DNA of 64,000 bases from Micromonospora profundi (GCF_011927785.1 NZ_JAATJK010000001.1:6388501-6452500), one strand, 5' to 3'; positions 11,428 to 21,126 are shown, counted from the first letter of the stretch. Notes: generated by a model not told the origin, from the letters alone. Translations and numbers: made by a program.

Positions 11428-12141
11428 GTGCTGACCACCGTGGTGTTCGACGCCGACGAAACACTGCTGGACCTGAGACCGGCGGTGACCGGCGGGCTGA
11501 TGGCCGTCCTCGACGACATGCGGCGACGGACCCCGGCCGCCGCCGACGTGACACTCGCCGAGTTGGAATCCGACTGGGGTGCGGTCTTCGGCGAACTCAG
11601 CGCCGCCCCGGTGACGGAGATCCGCCGTGCGGCGTTGACCCGATCGCTGGCCCGCGCCGGGCTTGACGACCACCTGGACGAGATCGCCGACCTCTTCTTC
11701 GCCCGCCGGTTCGCCCTCACCCGTCCCTACCCGGACGTACTGCCGGCGCTGGCCACGCTCCGCGCCCGGTACACGCTGGGCTTCGCCACAAACGGCAACA
11801 GCCGCGCCGAACGCTGCGGGCTCGCCGGCGAGTTCGCCTTCGAGGTGTACGCGCACGACAACGGCCTGCCCAAGAAACCCGCCCCGGAGTTCTACGCGGC
11901 GGTGGTCGCGGCGGCCGGCGTCCCGGCCAGTCAGATCGTGTACGTCGGTGACTCGTGGGTGCACGACGTCGTCGCACCCCGCAGTGCCGGCCTCCGCTCG
12001 GTGTGGCTGAACCGGACCGGCCAGGCTCGTCCAGACGGATTCCCGCCCGCCGCCGAAGTGTCAACGATGGCCGACCTGCCTGCGGTGCTAGTCGACCTGC
12101 CGGCGGTGTCGGGTGGTCTGCCTGCGCTGCCGGCTGGTTGA
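11428..12141 (+). CDS. HAD-family hydrolase
   Basis: About 237 residues. Motif I is VVFDADETLLDL (DxDxT nucleophile), motif II lies in LGFATNGNS, and motifs III/IV are KKPAPEFY and VYVGDSWVHDV. It is a haloacid-dehalogenase-type phosphatase of unknown substrate. GTG 11428 is preferred, with GACAGT 7 nt upstream; GTG 11419 is an in-frame alternative. The start region lies in a 17-bp direct repeat whose other copy spans the stop codon of the upstream transporter gene. Confidence 0.82.
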   Translation: MLTTVVFDADETLLDLRPAVTGGLMAVLDDMRRRTPAAADVTLAELESDWGAVFGELSAAPVTEIRRAALTRSLARAGLDDHLDEIADLFFARRFALTRPYPDVLPALATLRARYTLGFATNGNSRAERCGLAGEFAFEVYAHDNGLPKKPAPEFYAAVVAAAGVPASQIVYVGDSWVHDVVAPRSAGLRSVWLNRTGQARPDGFPPAAEVSTMADLPAVLVDLPAVSGGLPALPAG

Positions 12142-12325
12142 CCTGCGCTGTCGGTGCCAGCCGGCGGCGCTCGCCGATCATCCAGCGGTGCCGGTCGATC
12201 CGGGTGGGGTGGCTGCCGACCTGGCCGGATCCGGCAGAGAATCACCGTCATGATGGACGCTCGTCTGGCGGAATCCCGCTAGGTGTTGTGTGATGACGCC
12301 ACGTCCCTCAACGAGAGGATCCGAT

Positions 12326-14020
12326 GTGGTGAGCAAGCGCTTCACCGTCGGCGCTGTCGCAACCGCGGCAGTGCTGGCGCTCACGGCAGCGGGACTGGGT
12401 GTACCAGCCAGTGCCGCGCCTACCAGCTCCCGAACCTTCACCGTCGTCGCCGAGGACGGTGTCGCGGCCGAGACGGCCGTCGCCGCCATCAAGGCAGCCG
12501 GTGGCACTGTCGTGTCCCGGTCCGACGAGGTCGGGATGTTCCAGGTGACCAGCGACCGGGCCGACTTCGCGGCCAAGGCGACCGCCGCCCCCGCGCTGAT
12601 CGGCGCCGCCGAGCAGAAGGCGATCGGCCGCAAGCCGAAGCTGGACCGCGTCGAGCAGGAGCACCTGACCAGCGCCACCAGGGCCGCCGCCGGTAAGGCG
12701 GCCAAGAAGGGCGCCAAGCTGGACCCGCTCGACGATAAGCTCTGGGGCCTCAAGATGATCGGGGCCGACAAGGCCCGCAAGATCGAGCCGGGTGACCGTC
12801 GGGTGACCGTCGGCGTACTGGACACCGGCGTCGACGCCAGCAACCCGGACATCGCGCCGAACTTCAACTGGGCGCTGTCGCGCAACTTCGCACCGGACCT
12901 GGTCGACATCGACGGCCCCTGTGAGGTGGCGAGCTGCCTCGACCCGGTCGGCACCGACGACGGCGGGCACGGCACCCACGTGGCCGGCACCATCGGCGCC
13001 GCCGCGAACGGCTTCGGTCTCTCCGGTGTCGCGCCGAAGGTCTCGCTGGTCGAGCTCAAGGGTGGCCAGGACTCCGGCTACTTCTTCCTGGACCCGGTTG
13101 TCAACGCTCTGGTGCACGCCGGCCGGTCCGGTATCGACGTGGTCAACATGTCGTTCTACGTCGACCCGTGGCTCTTCAACTGCACCGCAAACCCGGCCGA
13201 CTCACCGGAGAACCAGGCGGCGCAGCGGGCCACCATCAAGGCCATGAAGCGGGCCTTGAACTTCGCCCACAACAACGGCGTCACCCTTGTCGGCGCGCTC
13301 GGCAACAGCAACATGGACCTGGGTGCGCCGCGCACGGACACCAGCAGCCCGAACTACGGTGGCACCGCCCCGTACCCCCGGCCGATCGACAACAACAGTT
13401 GCTGGGACCTGCCCGTCGAAGGCCCGCACGTCATCGGGGTGTCGGCGGTCGGCCCGTCCGGTAAGAAGTCGGACTTCTCCAACTACGGCACCGAGCAGAT
13501 CTCCGTGGCGGCGCCGGGTGGCTGGTTCCGGGACGGCTTCGGCACCGACACGTTCCGCACCGACGCCAACATGATCCTCTCGACGTACCCGAAGCACGTG
13601 CTCCAGGAGGAAGGCTCGGTCGACGCCGACGGCAACATCGTCGCCGGTTTCGAAGAGTCGGTCTTCAAGCAGTGCAAGGCCAACGGCGAGTGCGGCTACT
13701 ACACCTACCTCCAGGGCACCTCGATGGCGTCCCCGCACGCCGCCGGCGTCGCCGCGCTGATCGTCAGCCGGCACGGCAAGCCGGAGCGTCGCGGTGGCTT
13801 CGGCATGTCGCCGAACCTGGTCGAGCAGCACCTCTACCGGACGGCTGCGGAGCACGCCTGCCCCGAGCCGCGCCTCCAGCAGTACCGCAACGAGGGCCGG
13901 GACGAGACCTACGACGCGTACTGCGCCGGTGGGGTCAACTTCAACGGCTTCTACGGCTACGGGATCGTCGACGCCTACGCGGCGGTGAAGACCCCGCTCA
14001 AGCCGAACGCCCGCCCGTAA
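12326..14020 (+). CDS. Secreted subtilisin-like serine protease (S8 family)
   Basis: 564 residues with a typical Sec signal peptide (VVSKRF then a hydrophobic core AVATAAVLALTAAGLG and an ASA-A cleavage site). An I9-like propeptide segment (FTVVAEDGV...) precedes the catalytic domain. The triad is visible: Asp in VGVLDTGVDASNPD, His in GGHGTHVAGTIG and Ser in GTSMASPHAAGVAAL. The oxyanion Asn lies in GALGNSN. GTG 12326 is preceded by GAGAGG at 7 nt. The gene stands alone and is followed by a long hairpin at 14029-14064. Confidence 0.92.
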   Translation: MVSKRFTVGAVATAAVLALTAAGLGVPASAAPTSSRTFTVVAEDGVAAETAVAAIKAAGGTVVSRSDEVGMFQVTSDRADFAAKATAAPALIGAAEQKAIGRKPKLDRVEQEHLTSATRAAAGKAAKKGAKLDPLDDKLWGLKMIGADKARKIEPGDRRVTVGVLDTGVDASNPDIAPNFNWALSRNFAPDLVDIDGPCEVASCLDPVGTDDGGHGTHVAGTIGAAANGFGLSGVAPKVSLVELKGGQDSGYFFLDPVVNALVHAGRSGIDVVNMSFYVDPWLFNCTANPADSPENQAAQRATIKAMKRALNFAHNNGVTLVGALGNSNMDLGAPRTDTSSPNYGGTAPYPRPIDNNSCWDLPVEGPHVIGVSAVGPSGKKSDFSNYGTEQISVAAPGGWFRDGFGTDTFRTDANMILSTYPKHVLQEEGSVDADGNIVAGFEESVFKQCKANGECGYYTYLQGTSMASPHAAGVAALIVSRHGKPERRGGFGMSPNLVEQHLYRTAAEHACPEPRLQQYRNEGRDETYDAYCAGGVNFNGFYGYGIVDAYAAVKTPLKPNARP

Positions 14021-14028
14021 CGCACCAC

Positions 14029-14064
14029 GTCGGGGCCCGGAGACACCTGTCACCGGGCCCCGAC
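14029..14064 (+). terminator. Hairpin after the subtilisin gene
   Basis: GTCGGGGCCCGG (14029-14040) pairs perfectly with 14053-14064. The interior contains a further GACA/TGTC pairing. It starts 8 nt after the stop codon. Confidence 0.75.
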
Positions 14065-14180
14065 CCGCGTCCCGGCGTGTTCCGGCTTCTGTCCCGGCGT
14101 GTGTCCGGCGTTGTCCGGCCCGTGGCCCGGGATTGTCCAGCCCGTGCCGCGGTTGTCCGCGGCGGCCAAGGCTTGATCGA

Positions 14181-14243
14181 CTCGGGTTCCTGGAAATCGG
14201 GGTGTCGAGGCGAGTGGGATAGCCCGGTTTCCAGGAACCCGAG
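14181..14243. repeat. Long palindromic intergenic repeat
   Basis: The arm at 14181-14201 (begins CTCGGGTTCCTGGAAATC) is the near-perfect reverse complement of 14223-14243 (ends CCAGGAACCCGAG), with one G-T position over 21 bp and a 21-nt centre. It lies between convergent genes. It resembles dispersed REP-like palindromes of actinomycete intergenic regions. Whether it recurs elsewhere in this genome cannot be seen here. Confidence 0.7.
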
Positions 14244-14251
14244 ATGCTCTT

Positions 14252-14287
14252 GGCCGGTCGAGCCGGTCGAGCCGGTCGAGCCGGTCG
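14252..14287. repeat. 9-bp tandem repeat, four units
   Basis: The unit (A/G)GCCGGTCG is repeated four times without spacers, immediately beside the palindromic repeat and 20 bp from the stop codon of the DUF559 gene. It is non-coding in the annotated frames. Confidence 0.75.
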
Positions 14288-14307
14288 GGGGCGGCCGGGG
14301 TGGTGGC

Positions 14308-15378
14308 TCACCGGCGCCACCCGCGGGCGACCAGCGCAGCGCGTACCTCACGGAGCACCGCGGGGAACTCGACGTGCAACCGTCGGCTGGTCACGTGCAG
14401 TACCAGCCAGCCCGCCCCGACGAGCAGGTTCAGCCGGCGGCGGTCGCGGTGCAACTGTTCCGCGTCCGCATGCCACTGCCCGTCGTACTCGACAGCTACC
14501 CGGTATTCCGGCCAGGCCAGGTTGGGATGCAGGACGATCCCCTTGGGCAGGCGTACCGGATGTTGAACGGCCGGTCGCGGCAACCCGCCCAGCACCAGGC
14601 GGACTCGAAGTTGCGATTCTGGCGGGGATTGAGCGCCGCCGTCGGCCAGGCCGAAGATCCAGCGCGCCCGACGTGCACCGAAACTGTCCGCGTTGCGGGC
14701 AGCCATCTCGGCCAGCGTGTCGCTGTCGGTCAGGCCCTGCCCGAGCATCGTGTCGACGATGGTCACCGCCCGGATCGGATCGAGCCATACTGCCGTCTCC
14801 CAGGCGGCCCGCCCCGGGTCGGAGCGGGGAATCGAACCTCGCTGCTCCCGGAACTCCCGCCCCGGTGCGGAGCTGGCGACCGAGGTGTCCGGCATGCGGA
14901 CGGGCTCCAACCTGGCGACGCTCATCCGCCCGTCGCCCGGCCCGGTTGCCCGCGTGTTGCCTGAGCTGACCCGCGCCGCGCTGCCAGGTGTGGTTCCGGA
15001 TCGCTCATCGGCACTGGTTTCGGGGGACGGAACGCCGACGTCGACGTGCACGCGGAGACCGCGCTGGGCACCGACCCGCAGCGGTCGGGGCACGAGGACG
15101 TGGACGTCGTCGGTGAAGGCGGCGGCGTGTTCGACACCGTGCAGGTAGGCGGCCGAGGGGCCACCAACGATCACCCCGGGAGGTAGCCGGAGGAGAACGG
15201 CGCGACAGGCAAGGGCGTGGTCGCGGTCCAGTCGTGCGTCTGCGTACACGTCGTGGCGCACCCGCACCCAGGCGGCGCTGCGCAGTTGATGTTCGGTGAG
15301 CAGGCCGTCCCGGACAGCGTCGGAGCCGCGGAAGACCTGCCAAGCTAGGGCCTCGGGTCGATGTGGACGTGGTGGCAT
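14308..15378 (-). CDS. DUF559 (Vsr-like nuclease fold) protein with AbiEi-like N-terminus
   Basis: 356 residues from ATG 15378 (MPPRPHRPEALAWQVF). The N-terminal part resembles the AbiEi antitoxin-like winged helix found on many actinomycete DUF559 proteins (LLTEHQLRSAAWVRVRHDVY, GPSAAYLHGV). The C-terminus has the DUF559 core VAVEYDGQWH near residue 296, then D-R-R-x-L-x-x-x-GW. The conserved Glu/Asp/His pattern is like that of Vsr endonucleases. Between the halves there is a Ser/Gly/Arg-rich, low-complexity stretch of roughly 70 residues that interrupts a usually compact linker. Function is unknown; nuclease activity is only suggested by the fold. Confidence 0.75.
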   Translation of the reverse strand: MPPRPHRPEALAWQVFRGSDAVRDGLLTEHQLRSAAWVRVRHDVYADARLDRDHALACRAVLLRLPPGVIVGGPSAAYLHGVEHAAAFTDDVHVLVPRPLRVGAQRGLRVHVDVGVPSPETSADERSGTTPGSAARVSSGNTRATGPGDGRMSVARLEPVRMPDTSVASSAPGREFREQRGSIPRSDPGRAAWETAVWLDPIRAVTIVDTMLGQGLTDSDTLAEMAARNADSFGARRARWIFGLADGGAQSPPESQLRVRLVLGGLPRPAVQHPVRLPKGIVLHPNLAWPEYRVAVEYDGQWHADAEQLHRDRRRLNLLVGAGWLVLHVTSRRLHVEFPAVLREVRAALVARGWRR

Positions 15379-15514
15379 GACGAGCAGCCTGCCGACCGCC
15401 CAACGCCGGCGGATACCCCTGTGGATAACCTCGCCAGGCCGCCCGGCCGACCCCTGTGGACAGCCGCCACGTCGAGCGCCGGCCGTGTTATGGCCGTCGA
15501 TCAACCGGCGGCCG

Positions 15515-16243
15515 TCAGCGCAGGGCGGTGGAGACGGCGATGGCGGCGGCGAGCACCTGAGGGCCGACCGTGTCGACGTCCAGCGGGGCGAGCGCGACCA
15601 CGCCGACGCTCGCCTCCAGGCCTGGTACGCCGAGTACCGGTGCCGCCACCCCGTACGCCCCGGACTGCAACTCACCACTGCTGCTCACCGGCTCACTCAT
15701 TCCTGCCCGGCCCGCGAGGATCGCCCGACCCGCAGCACCCCGGTCCAGTGGATGCCGTGCCCCAGTCCGGTACGCCACGTGGAACGACGTCCAGCTCGGC
15801 TCGACCACGGCCAGGGCGACTCCGTCTCCGCCCTCGACCACTGTCAGGTGCGCGGTTGCCCCAGCCTGCTCGGCAAGCCGGCGCAGGGCGGGTAGCGCAC
15901 CCTCGGCGAGCAGTGGTTGAGCGCGGCGGGCAAGGTGCAGTACGCCGACACCGAGCCGGAGCTTGCCGTCGCTGTCGCGCCGCAGCATTCCGTGATCGAT
16001 GAGCGGAGCCACCAGCCGGTAGACGGCCGCCCTTCCGATGCCGAGCCGGGTCGCCGCCTCGGTAACGGTCAGTCCGCCTGGCGCGTCGGCGACCAGGTAC
16101 AGCAGCCGCAGCCCACGGTCCAGCGTCTGCGCCGTCTCCCCGCCCCGCCCCGCGACCGCGCCGGCACGCCCGGCGACTGCCTCGGCCTGCCCAGGGCTGG
16201 TGGAGGTGGCGGGTGGCTCACCGGGGTGTGCGGTCGGATCCAC
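15515..16243 (-). CDS. IclR-family transcriptional regulator
   Basis: 242 residues. A disordered Ala/Gly/Pro N-terminus of about 35 residues precedes a winged helix (ETAQTLDRGLRLLYLVAD, LTVTEAATRLGIGRAAVYRLV) and an IclR effector-binding domain (HLTVVEGGDGVALAVVEP and GAAGRAILAG). GTG 16243 is the start. A TACGCT box on the minus strand (16250-16255) lies exactly 6 nt upstream, so it is probably leaderless. It is divergent from cysS across only 62 bp. Its target is not evident; it may be itself. Confidence 0.85.
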   Translation of the reverse strand: MDPTAHPGEPPATSTSPGQAEAVAGRAGAVAGRGGETAQTLDRGLRLLYLVADAPGGLTVTEAATRLGIGRAAVYRLVAPLIDHGMLRRDSDGKLRLGVGVLHLARRAQPLLAEGALPALRRLAEQAGATAHLTVVEGGDGVALAVVEPSWTSFHVAYRTGARHPLDRGAAGRAILAGRAGMSEPVSSSGELQSGAYGVAAPVLGVPGLEASVGVVALAPLDVDTVGPQVLAAAIAVSTALR

Positions 16244-16249
16244 GCAGGC

Positions 16250-16299
16250 AGCGTACGACCCGGCACCGGCGGACCCGGACAGACACGGACGGCTACCCT
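16250..16299. promoter_or_regulatory. Back-to-back leaderless promoters of IclR and cysS
   Basis: On the minus strand TACGCT (16250-16255) is 6 nt from GTG 16243. On the plus strand TACCCT (16294-16299) is 6 nt from GTG 16306. The two -10 boxes are 38 bp apart, so their polymerase footprints must overlap. Confidence 0.6.
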
Positions 16300-16305
16300 T
16301 GTACG

Positions 16306-17721
16306 GTGACGCTACGCCTGTATGACACCGCCACCCGATCGGTGCGGGACTTCGTCCCGCGGGAAGCCGGCAAGGTGGGGGTCTACCTGTGTGGTCTCAC
16401 TCTTCAGGCTCCGCCGCACATCGGCCACCTTCGCTCCGGCGTCAACTACGACGTGCTGCGCCGTTGGCTGCTGTCGGCCGGTTACGAGGTCACGTTCATC
16501 CGCAATGTGACCGACATCGACGACAAGATCCTGGTCAAGGCGGGGGAGCAGGGTCGGCCGTTCTGGTCGATCGCGTACGCGAACGAGCTGATCCTCGCCG
16601 AGTCGTACCGCGCGTTGAACGTGCTGGCGCCCACCTACGAGCCGCGCGCCACGGGGCACATCCCCGAGATGCACGAGCTGATCATGAAGTTGATCGCTGA
16701 CGGGCACGCGTACCCGGCGACCGACGGCTCCGGCGACGTCTACTTCGACGTGGCGTCCTGGCCGACGTACGGGTCGCTGTCGGGTCAGTCCCCGGACGCG
16801 ATGCAGTCGGCCGGTGACGCCCCCGATCGAGGTAAGCGGGACCCGCGTGACTTCGCGCTCTGGAAGGGCGCCAAGCCGGACGAGCCTGCGGACGCCTACT
16901 GGCCGTCGCCGTGGGGGCTGGGCCGTCCGGGCTGGCACATCGAGTGCTCGGCGATGTGCTGGCGCTACCTCGGCCCGGAGTTCGACATCCACGGCGGTGG
17001 CCTGGACCTGACGTTCCCGCACCACGAGAACGAGATCGCCCAGTCCAAGGCGGCCGGGCTGCCGTTCGCCCGTTACTGGGTGCACCACGGGCTGCTCAGC
17101 ATCGGCGGAGCCAAGATGGGCAAGTCCGCCGGCAACGCGCTGGGCCTGGCGTACGTGGAGTCGCTCGGGGTGCGGCCGGTCGAGCTGCGGTACTACTACG
17201 CCGCCGCCCACTACCGCTCGGTGATCGACTACTCGGAGGATTCGCTGCGCGAGGCTGCCACCGCGTACCGGCGGATCGAGGGTTTCGTGCAGCGGGCCGC
17301 CGAGCGGGTGGGCGCCGGGCAGCCCGGCGGACTTCCGGCCGGCTTCGTCGCGGCCATGGACGACGACCTCAACACCTCCGCCGCGCTGGCGGTGTTGCAG
17401 CAGCACCTCCGGGACGGCAACACCGCGCTGAGCGTCGGCGATGATGTGACCGTCCGCACCACGCTGGCCGATGTACGGGCGATGCTGGATATCCTCGGCA
17501 TCGACCCCTTCGACCCCGCGTGGACCGGTGGCGGCAGCTCGAACGATCTGCGCGCCGTGGTGGATTCCCTGATCGCGCTGGCCCTGGAGCAGCGCGCGCA
17601 GGCCCGGGGCCGCAAGGACTGGGCCGCCGCCGACGCGGTACGCGACCAGCTCAAGCTGGCCGGCGTGGCGGTCGAGGACACCCCCCAGGGCCCCCGTTGG
17701 ACTATTGGAGAGCAGGACTGA
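16306..17721 (+). CDS. cysS: Cysteinyl-tRNA synthetase
   Basis: Charges tRNA-Cys with cysteine in the cytoplasm. 471 residues, the usual CysS length. The class I signatures are visible: PPHIGHLRS (HIGH), the zinc-site Cys and His in [15 protein letters not shown] and HHEN, and KMGKSAGN, a variant of KMSKS. The C-terminus [28 protein letters not shown] is typical of CysS and absent from the shorter mycothiol ligase MshC. GTG 16306 with TACCCT 6 nt upstream indicates a leaderless mRNA. The stop overlaps the rlmB start (TGATG), so the two form an operon. Confidence 0.93.
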   Translation: MTLRLYDTATRSVRDFVPREAGKVGVYLCGLTLQAPPHIGHLRSGVNYDVLRRWLLSAGYEVTFIRNVTDIDDKILVKAGEQGRPFWSIAYANELILAESYRALNVLAPTYEPRATGHIPEMHELIMKLIADGHAYPATDGSGDVYFDVASWPTYGSLSGQSPDAMQSAGDAPDRGKRDPRDFALWKGAKPDEPADAYWPSPWGLGRPGWHIECSAMCWRYLGPEFDIHGGGLDLTFPHHENEIAQSKAAGLPFARYWVHHGLLSIGGAKMGKSAGNALGLAYVESLGVRPVELRYYYAAAHYRSVIDYSEDSLREAATAYRRIEGFVQRAAERVGAGQPGGLPAGFVAAMDDDLNTSAALAVLQQHLRDGNTALSVGDDVTVRTTLADVRAMLDILGIDPFDPAWTGGGSSNDLRAVVDSLIALALEQRAQARGRKDWAAADAVRDQLKLAGVAVEDTPQGPRWTIGEQD

Positions 17722-18866
17722 TGGCCGGCAACTCGCAGCGCCGTGGCCGGCGACTGACGCCGAAGGCGGGTGCCCCCAAGGGCTCCGGCGGCAAGAACAA
17801 GGATTCCCTGGCCGGGCGGGGTCGCACCCTGCCCGCCGACGAGCGACCCTGGCACAAGGGCTATTCGGGCACCGAGAAGCTGCCGCAGCGCACCGCCTGG
17901 AAGCAGGACAAGGAGCGTCGGGTGGCGGCCGAGGAGGGGCGTGCCCCGAAGATCGGCCAGCCGGGCAGCAAGGACACCACCTGGGGCAAGGGCGGCGGTC
18001 GTGGCGTGCCGGGCGGTCGGGGCGGTGCCGCCGGCCGAGGTGGTGCTGCCGGTCGTGGTGGCGCTCCCGGTCGGTCTGGCCCCCGGGTCGCGCCGGGGCG
18101 TAAGTCCAACCCATCCAAGGACACGCCGGAGCTGCTTGTCGGTCGCAACCCGGTGCTGGAGGCGCTGCGCGCACAGGTGCCGGCGACGGCTCTCTACACG
18201 GCCCAGGGCATCGACACGGACGACCGGATCAACGAGATCCTCCGGACGGCCGCCGACCGGGGCATCGCCATCCTGGACATCAGCCGGGCCGAGCTGGACC
18301 GGATGACCGGCGGGGTGCTGCACCAGGGCGTCGGGTTGCAGGTGCCGCCGTTCGCGTACCAGTCTTTCGAGGACATGGTCGTCGCGTCCCTGGAGCAGCC
18401 GGCGCCGCTGCTGGTCGCGCTGGACGGGGTCACCGACCCGCGCAACCTGGGTGCGGTGATCCGCTCGGCCGCCGCGTTCGGCGCGCAGGGTGTCTTCGTA
18501 CCCGAGCGGCGGGCAGCCGGGATCACGGCGACCGCCTGGCGAACCAGCGCCGGCGCGGCCGCGCGGGTGCCGGTGGCCCAGGTCACCAACCTGACCCGGT
18601 CGCTGAAGGCGTGCCGGGACGCCGGCTTCATGGTGGTCGGCCTGGACGCCGACGGCGACACCGACCTGTACGACCTGGAGGCCGCCGTCGGCCCGCTGGT
18701 GGTCGTGGTCGGCTCCGAAGGGCGCGGGTTGTCCCGCCTCGTCGGGGAGACCTGCGACCTGACCGTCAGCATCCCGATGATCTCCGAGGTGGAGTCGCTC
18801 AACGCCAGCGTGGCCGCCGCGGTCACCCTCGCCGAGGTGGCCCGCCGCCGCTCGGTCGAGCTGTAA
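17721..18866 (+). CDS. rlmB: 23S rRNA (guanosine-2'-O-)-methyltransferase, SpoU/TrmH family
   Basis: Methylates a guanosine ribose of 23S rRNA. 381 residues. A long basic, Gly/Arg/Lys-rich N-terminal extension (about 130 residues with [10 protein letters not shown] repeats) precedes the SpoU substrate-binding domain ([15 protein letters not shown]) and the SPOUT knot domain: [29 protein letters not shown], and [18 protein letters not shown]. The basic extension is common in actinobacterial members and probably binds RNA. It is coupled to cysS by the TGATG overlap and followed by a perfect 18-bp terminator. Confidence 0.92.
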   Translation: MAGNSQRRGRRLTPKAGAPKGSGGKNKDSLAGRGRTLPADERPWHKGYSGTEKLPQRTAWKQDKERRVAAEEGRAPKIGQPGSKDTTWGKGGGRGVPGGRGGAAGRGGAAGRGGAPGRSGPRVAPGRKSNPSKDTPELLVGRNPVLEALRAQVPATALYTAQGIDTDDRINEILRTAADRGIAILDISRAELDRMTGGVLHQGVGLQVPPFAYQSFEDMVVASLEQPAPLLVALDGVTDPRNLGAVIRSAAAFGAQGVFVPERRAAGITATAWRTSAGAAARVPVAQVTNLTRSLKACRDAGFMVVGLDADGDTDLYDLEAAVGPLVVVVGSEGRGLSRLVGETCDLTVSIPMISEVESLNASVAAAVTLAEVARRRSVEL

Positions 18867-18872
18867 CAACGC

Positions 18873-18912
18873 CGACGAGGCTCCTCCCGGTCCGCCGGGA
18901 GGAGCCTCGTCG
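18873..18912 (+). terminator. Perfect 18-bp hairpin terminator after rlmB
   Basis: Starts 6 nt after the rlmB stop. CGACGAGGCTCCTCCCGG pairs without mismatch to 18895-18912 around a TCCG loop. No U-tract follows. Confidence 0.9.
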
Positions 18913-18999
18913 CATGTTCGGTTCCGGTGGGTTCAGGCGTCGGTACGACGAAAGGGGCGGCCCGCCGCAGCGGACCGCCCCCATCGGTACGGCGTTACG

Positions 19000-20091
<1,092 letters not shown>

Positions 20092-20094
20092 GGT

Positions 20095-20104
20095 GAAGCG
20101 CTTC
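20095..20104. promoter_or_regulatory. LacI-type palindrome over the msiK ribosome-binding region
   Basis: GAAGCGCTTC is a perfect 10-bp palindrome centred on CG, the shape of LacI-family sugar-regulator operators. It lies between the Shine-Dalgarno region and the msiK start, so it could also act in the mRNA. The assignment is by resemblance only. Confidence 0.4.
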
Positions 20105-20147
20105 CTTTCACCGGCAGGAACGTGCCGGACGATCCGAGTGAAGGAGC

Positions 20148-20171
20148 GACCGGTACGAAGCCGTACCGGTC
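20148..20171 (-). other. Perfect hairpin in the msiK 5' leader
   Basis: GACCGGTACG and its exact reverse complement CGTACCGGTC form a 10-bp stem with a 4-nt loop, about 57 nt upstream of the msiK start and inside the predicted leader. It could be an attenuator or an mRNA-stability element. Confidence 0.55.
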
Positions 20172-20222
20172 AGCGGACGTCGGGTCGCCACGAGGGCGGC
20201 TGATCGTCATCCGTGTCACTGC

Positions 20223-20251
20223 ACCGTAAACGTGTTTCATCCCGCTGCCAA
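20223..20251 (-). promoter_or_regulatory. msiK promoter
   Basis: Reading the minus strand, TTGGCA (-35, at 20246-20251) is followed after exactly 17 nt by TACGGT (-10, at 20223-20228). The spacer contains AAACACGTTT, an AAAC/GTTT inverted repeat that could be a second LacI-type site. The predicted leader is about 125 nt. Confidence 0.7.
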
Positions 20252-20442
20252 GGTGAGGGGTCGTCGGAAGTGAGTCAGCGATCAGGCATTCCGGTCACTC
20301 GGGCACGGTAGGACATCAATCGACACGTCCGATCGGCCCACTGGAGACGTACGGACGTCGGGTTGTTGACGTTTCCCGTGCTCGGGAGCCCTCGCGAGCG
20401 GGATATCCGGACGCCAGTCGCTATGCTGACCTCGACGCACGC

Positions 20443-20519
20443 GCCCCTGTAGCTCAGCTGGCCAGAGCACTCGCCTTGTAAGCGAGATGTCGCCGGTTCG
20501 ATCCCGGCCGGGGGCTCCA
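20443..20519 (+). tRNA. tRNA-Thr (anticodon UGU)
   Basis: A complete 77-nt cloverleaf: acceptor GCCCCTG pairs with CGGGGGC, the D-arm contains AGCTCAGCTGG, the anticodon stem CTCGC/GCGAG encloses CTTGTAA (anticodon TGT), the T-arm is GCCGGTTCGATCCCGGC, and CCA is encoded. A TATGCT box at 20422-20427 lies about 15 nt upstream. The 3' 45 nt of this gene recur at 21077-21120. Confidence 0.95.
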
Positions 20520-21076
20520 TATCCACCAGGCGCTTCCCGGACCGCAGGACCGGGAGCGCGGTGATCGACAGCAACGCTGACAGCAACCGGGTTGACGCAA
20601 CCGCGCAGCCACCGCAGCGAAGGCAGCGGCCGGACTGTCGGGGTGTGCCGCCAACTGTCGTCCCGGCGTTAGGGTCGCGAGCACGACCGATGAAGAGGCT
20701 CGCGGGATCGCGTCTGGCTTCCTCGCTGACCGCATTGAAGAGTTCCGCACTGGTGAGTGGGTGATCAGCGGCGCGGAGGAGCACGAGACCGCATGGTCCG
20801 TGAGCTACCAGTCCCGCGCCTTCATCGAGTCAGGCCGCATCTCCGACGCGCTGGTCGGCAACGGGCCTGCGGTTGTGCCCAAGTCCGGCGCGGCCCCATG
20901 GCTGTCCTGGTCCGGTCGTCCGGTGGAAGAACAGATCGCCGAGGGCGGGCCCACCCTCGGCTGAACGCACTGACATGCCGCGATCCGCGCGGACGTCGGC
21001 GATGACGAGGGGTCCGCGGCTGCTGACGCCCGCGTTCGAAGACGGACGCCTACCCAACCGCACAAAGCGCCCAGAA
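20520..21076. mobile_element. Remnant of an integrated element at tRNA-Thr
   Basis: The interval between the tRNA-Thr 3' end and its duplicated copy is only 557 bp. No integrase or excisionase remains. The only recognisable content is a 5'-damaged Imm35/YrhB-like immunity gene (20680-20964). Site-specific integration at a tRNA 3' end with later deletion of the cargo would leave this structure. The remaining bases show no other coding signal. Confidence 0.6.
20680..20964 (+). pseudogene. Imm35/YrhB-like immunity protein remnant
   Basis: The open frame encodes TTDEEARGIASGFLADRI, then YQSRAFIESGRISDAL, GNGPAVVPK and PWLSWSGRPVEEQI before a TGA at 962-964. This pattern (YxSRAFLETG, GNGP, SGRPVEEQL) is that of YrhB/Imm35 immunity proteins, which protect against polymorphic toxins. 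The similarity begins upstream of any ATG, GTG or TTG in frame. GTG 20761 would give a 67-residue product lacking the first helix. The gene therefore looks 5'-truncated or has lost its start. No cognate toxin is present. Confidence 0.6.
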
Positions 21077-21120
21077 CTTGTAAGCGAGATGTCGCCGGTT
21101 CGATCCCGGCCGGGGCTCCA
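21077..21120 (+). repeat. att-like copy of the tRNA-Thr 3' end
   Basis: 44 nt identical to 20475-20519 except for one missing G in the acceptor strand. It covers half the anticodon loop, the variable region, the T-arm and the CCA end. It lacks the 5' half of a tRNA and cannot fold as one, so it is an attachment-site duplication. Similarity continues weakly into the downstream flank (CCAYCAGGC). Confidence 0.85.
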
Positions 21121-21126
21121 ATTCCA

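Noticed and set aside
14252..14287. CRISPR-like repeat
   Set aside because: Units are 9 bp with no spacers and there are no cas genes.
17229..18869. 546-residue minus-strand ORF across cysS and rlmB
   Set aside because: No motifs; it covers two confidently identified housekeeping genes on the opposite strand.
21077..21120. A second tRNA gene
   Set aside because: Only the 3' half is present and the acceptor strand lacks one base; no 5' half can pair with it, so it is an att-type copy.
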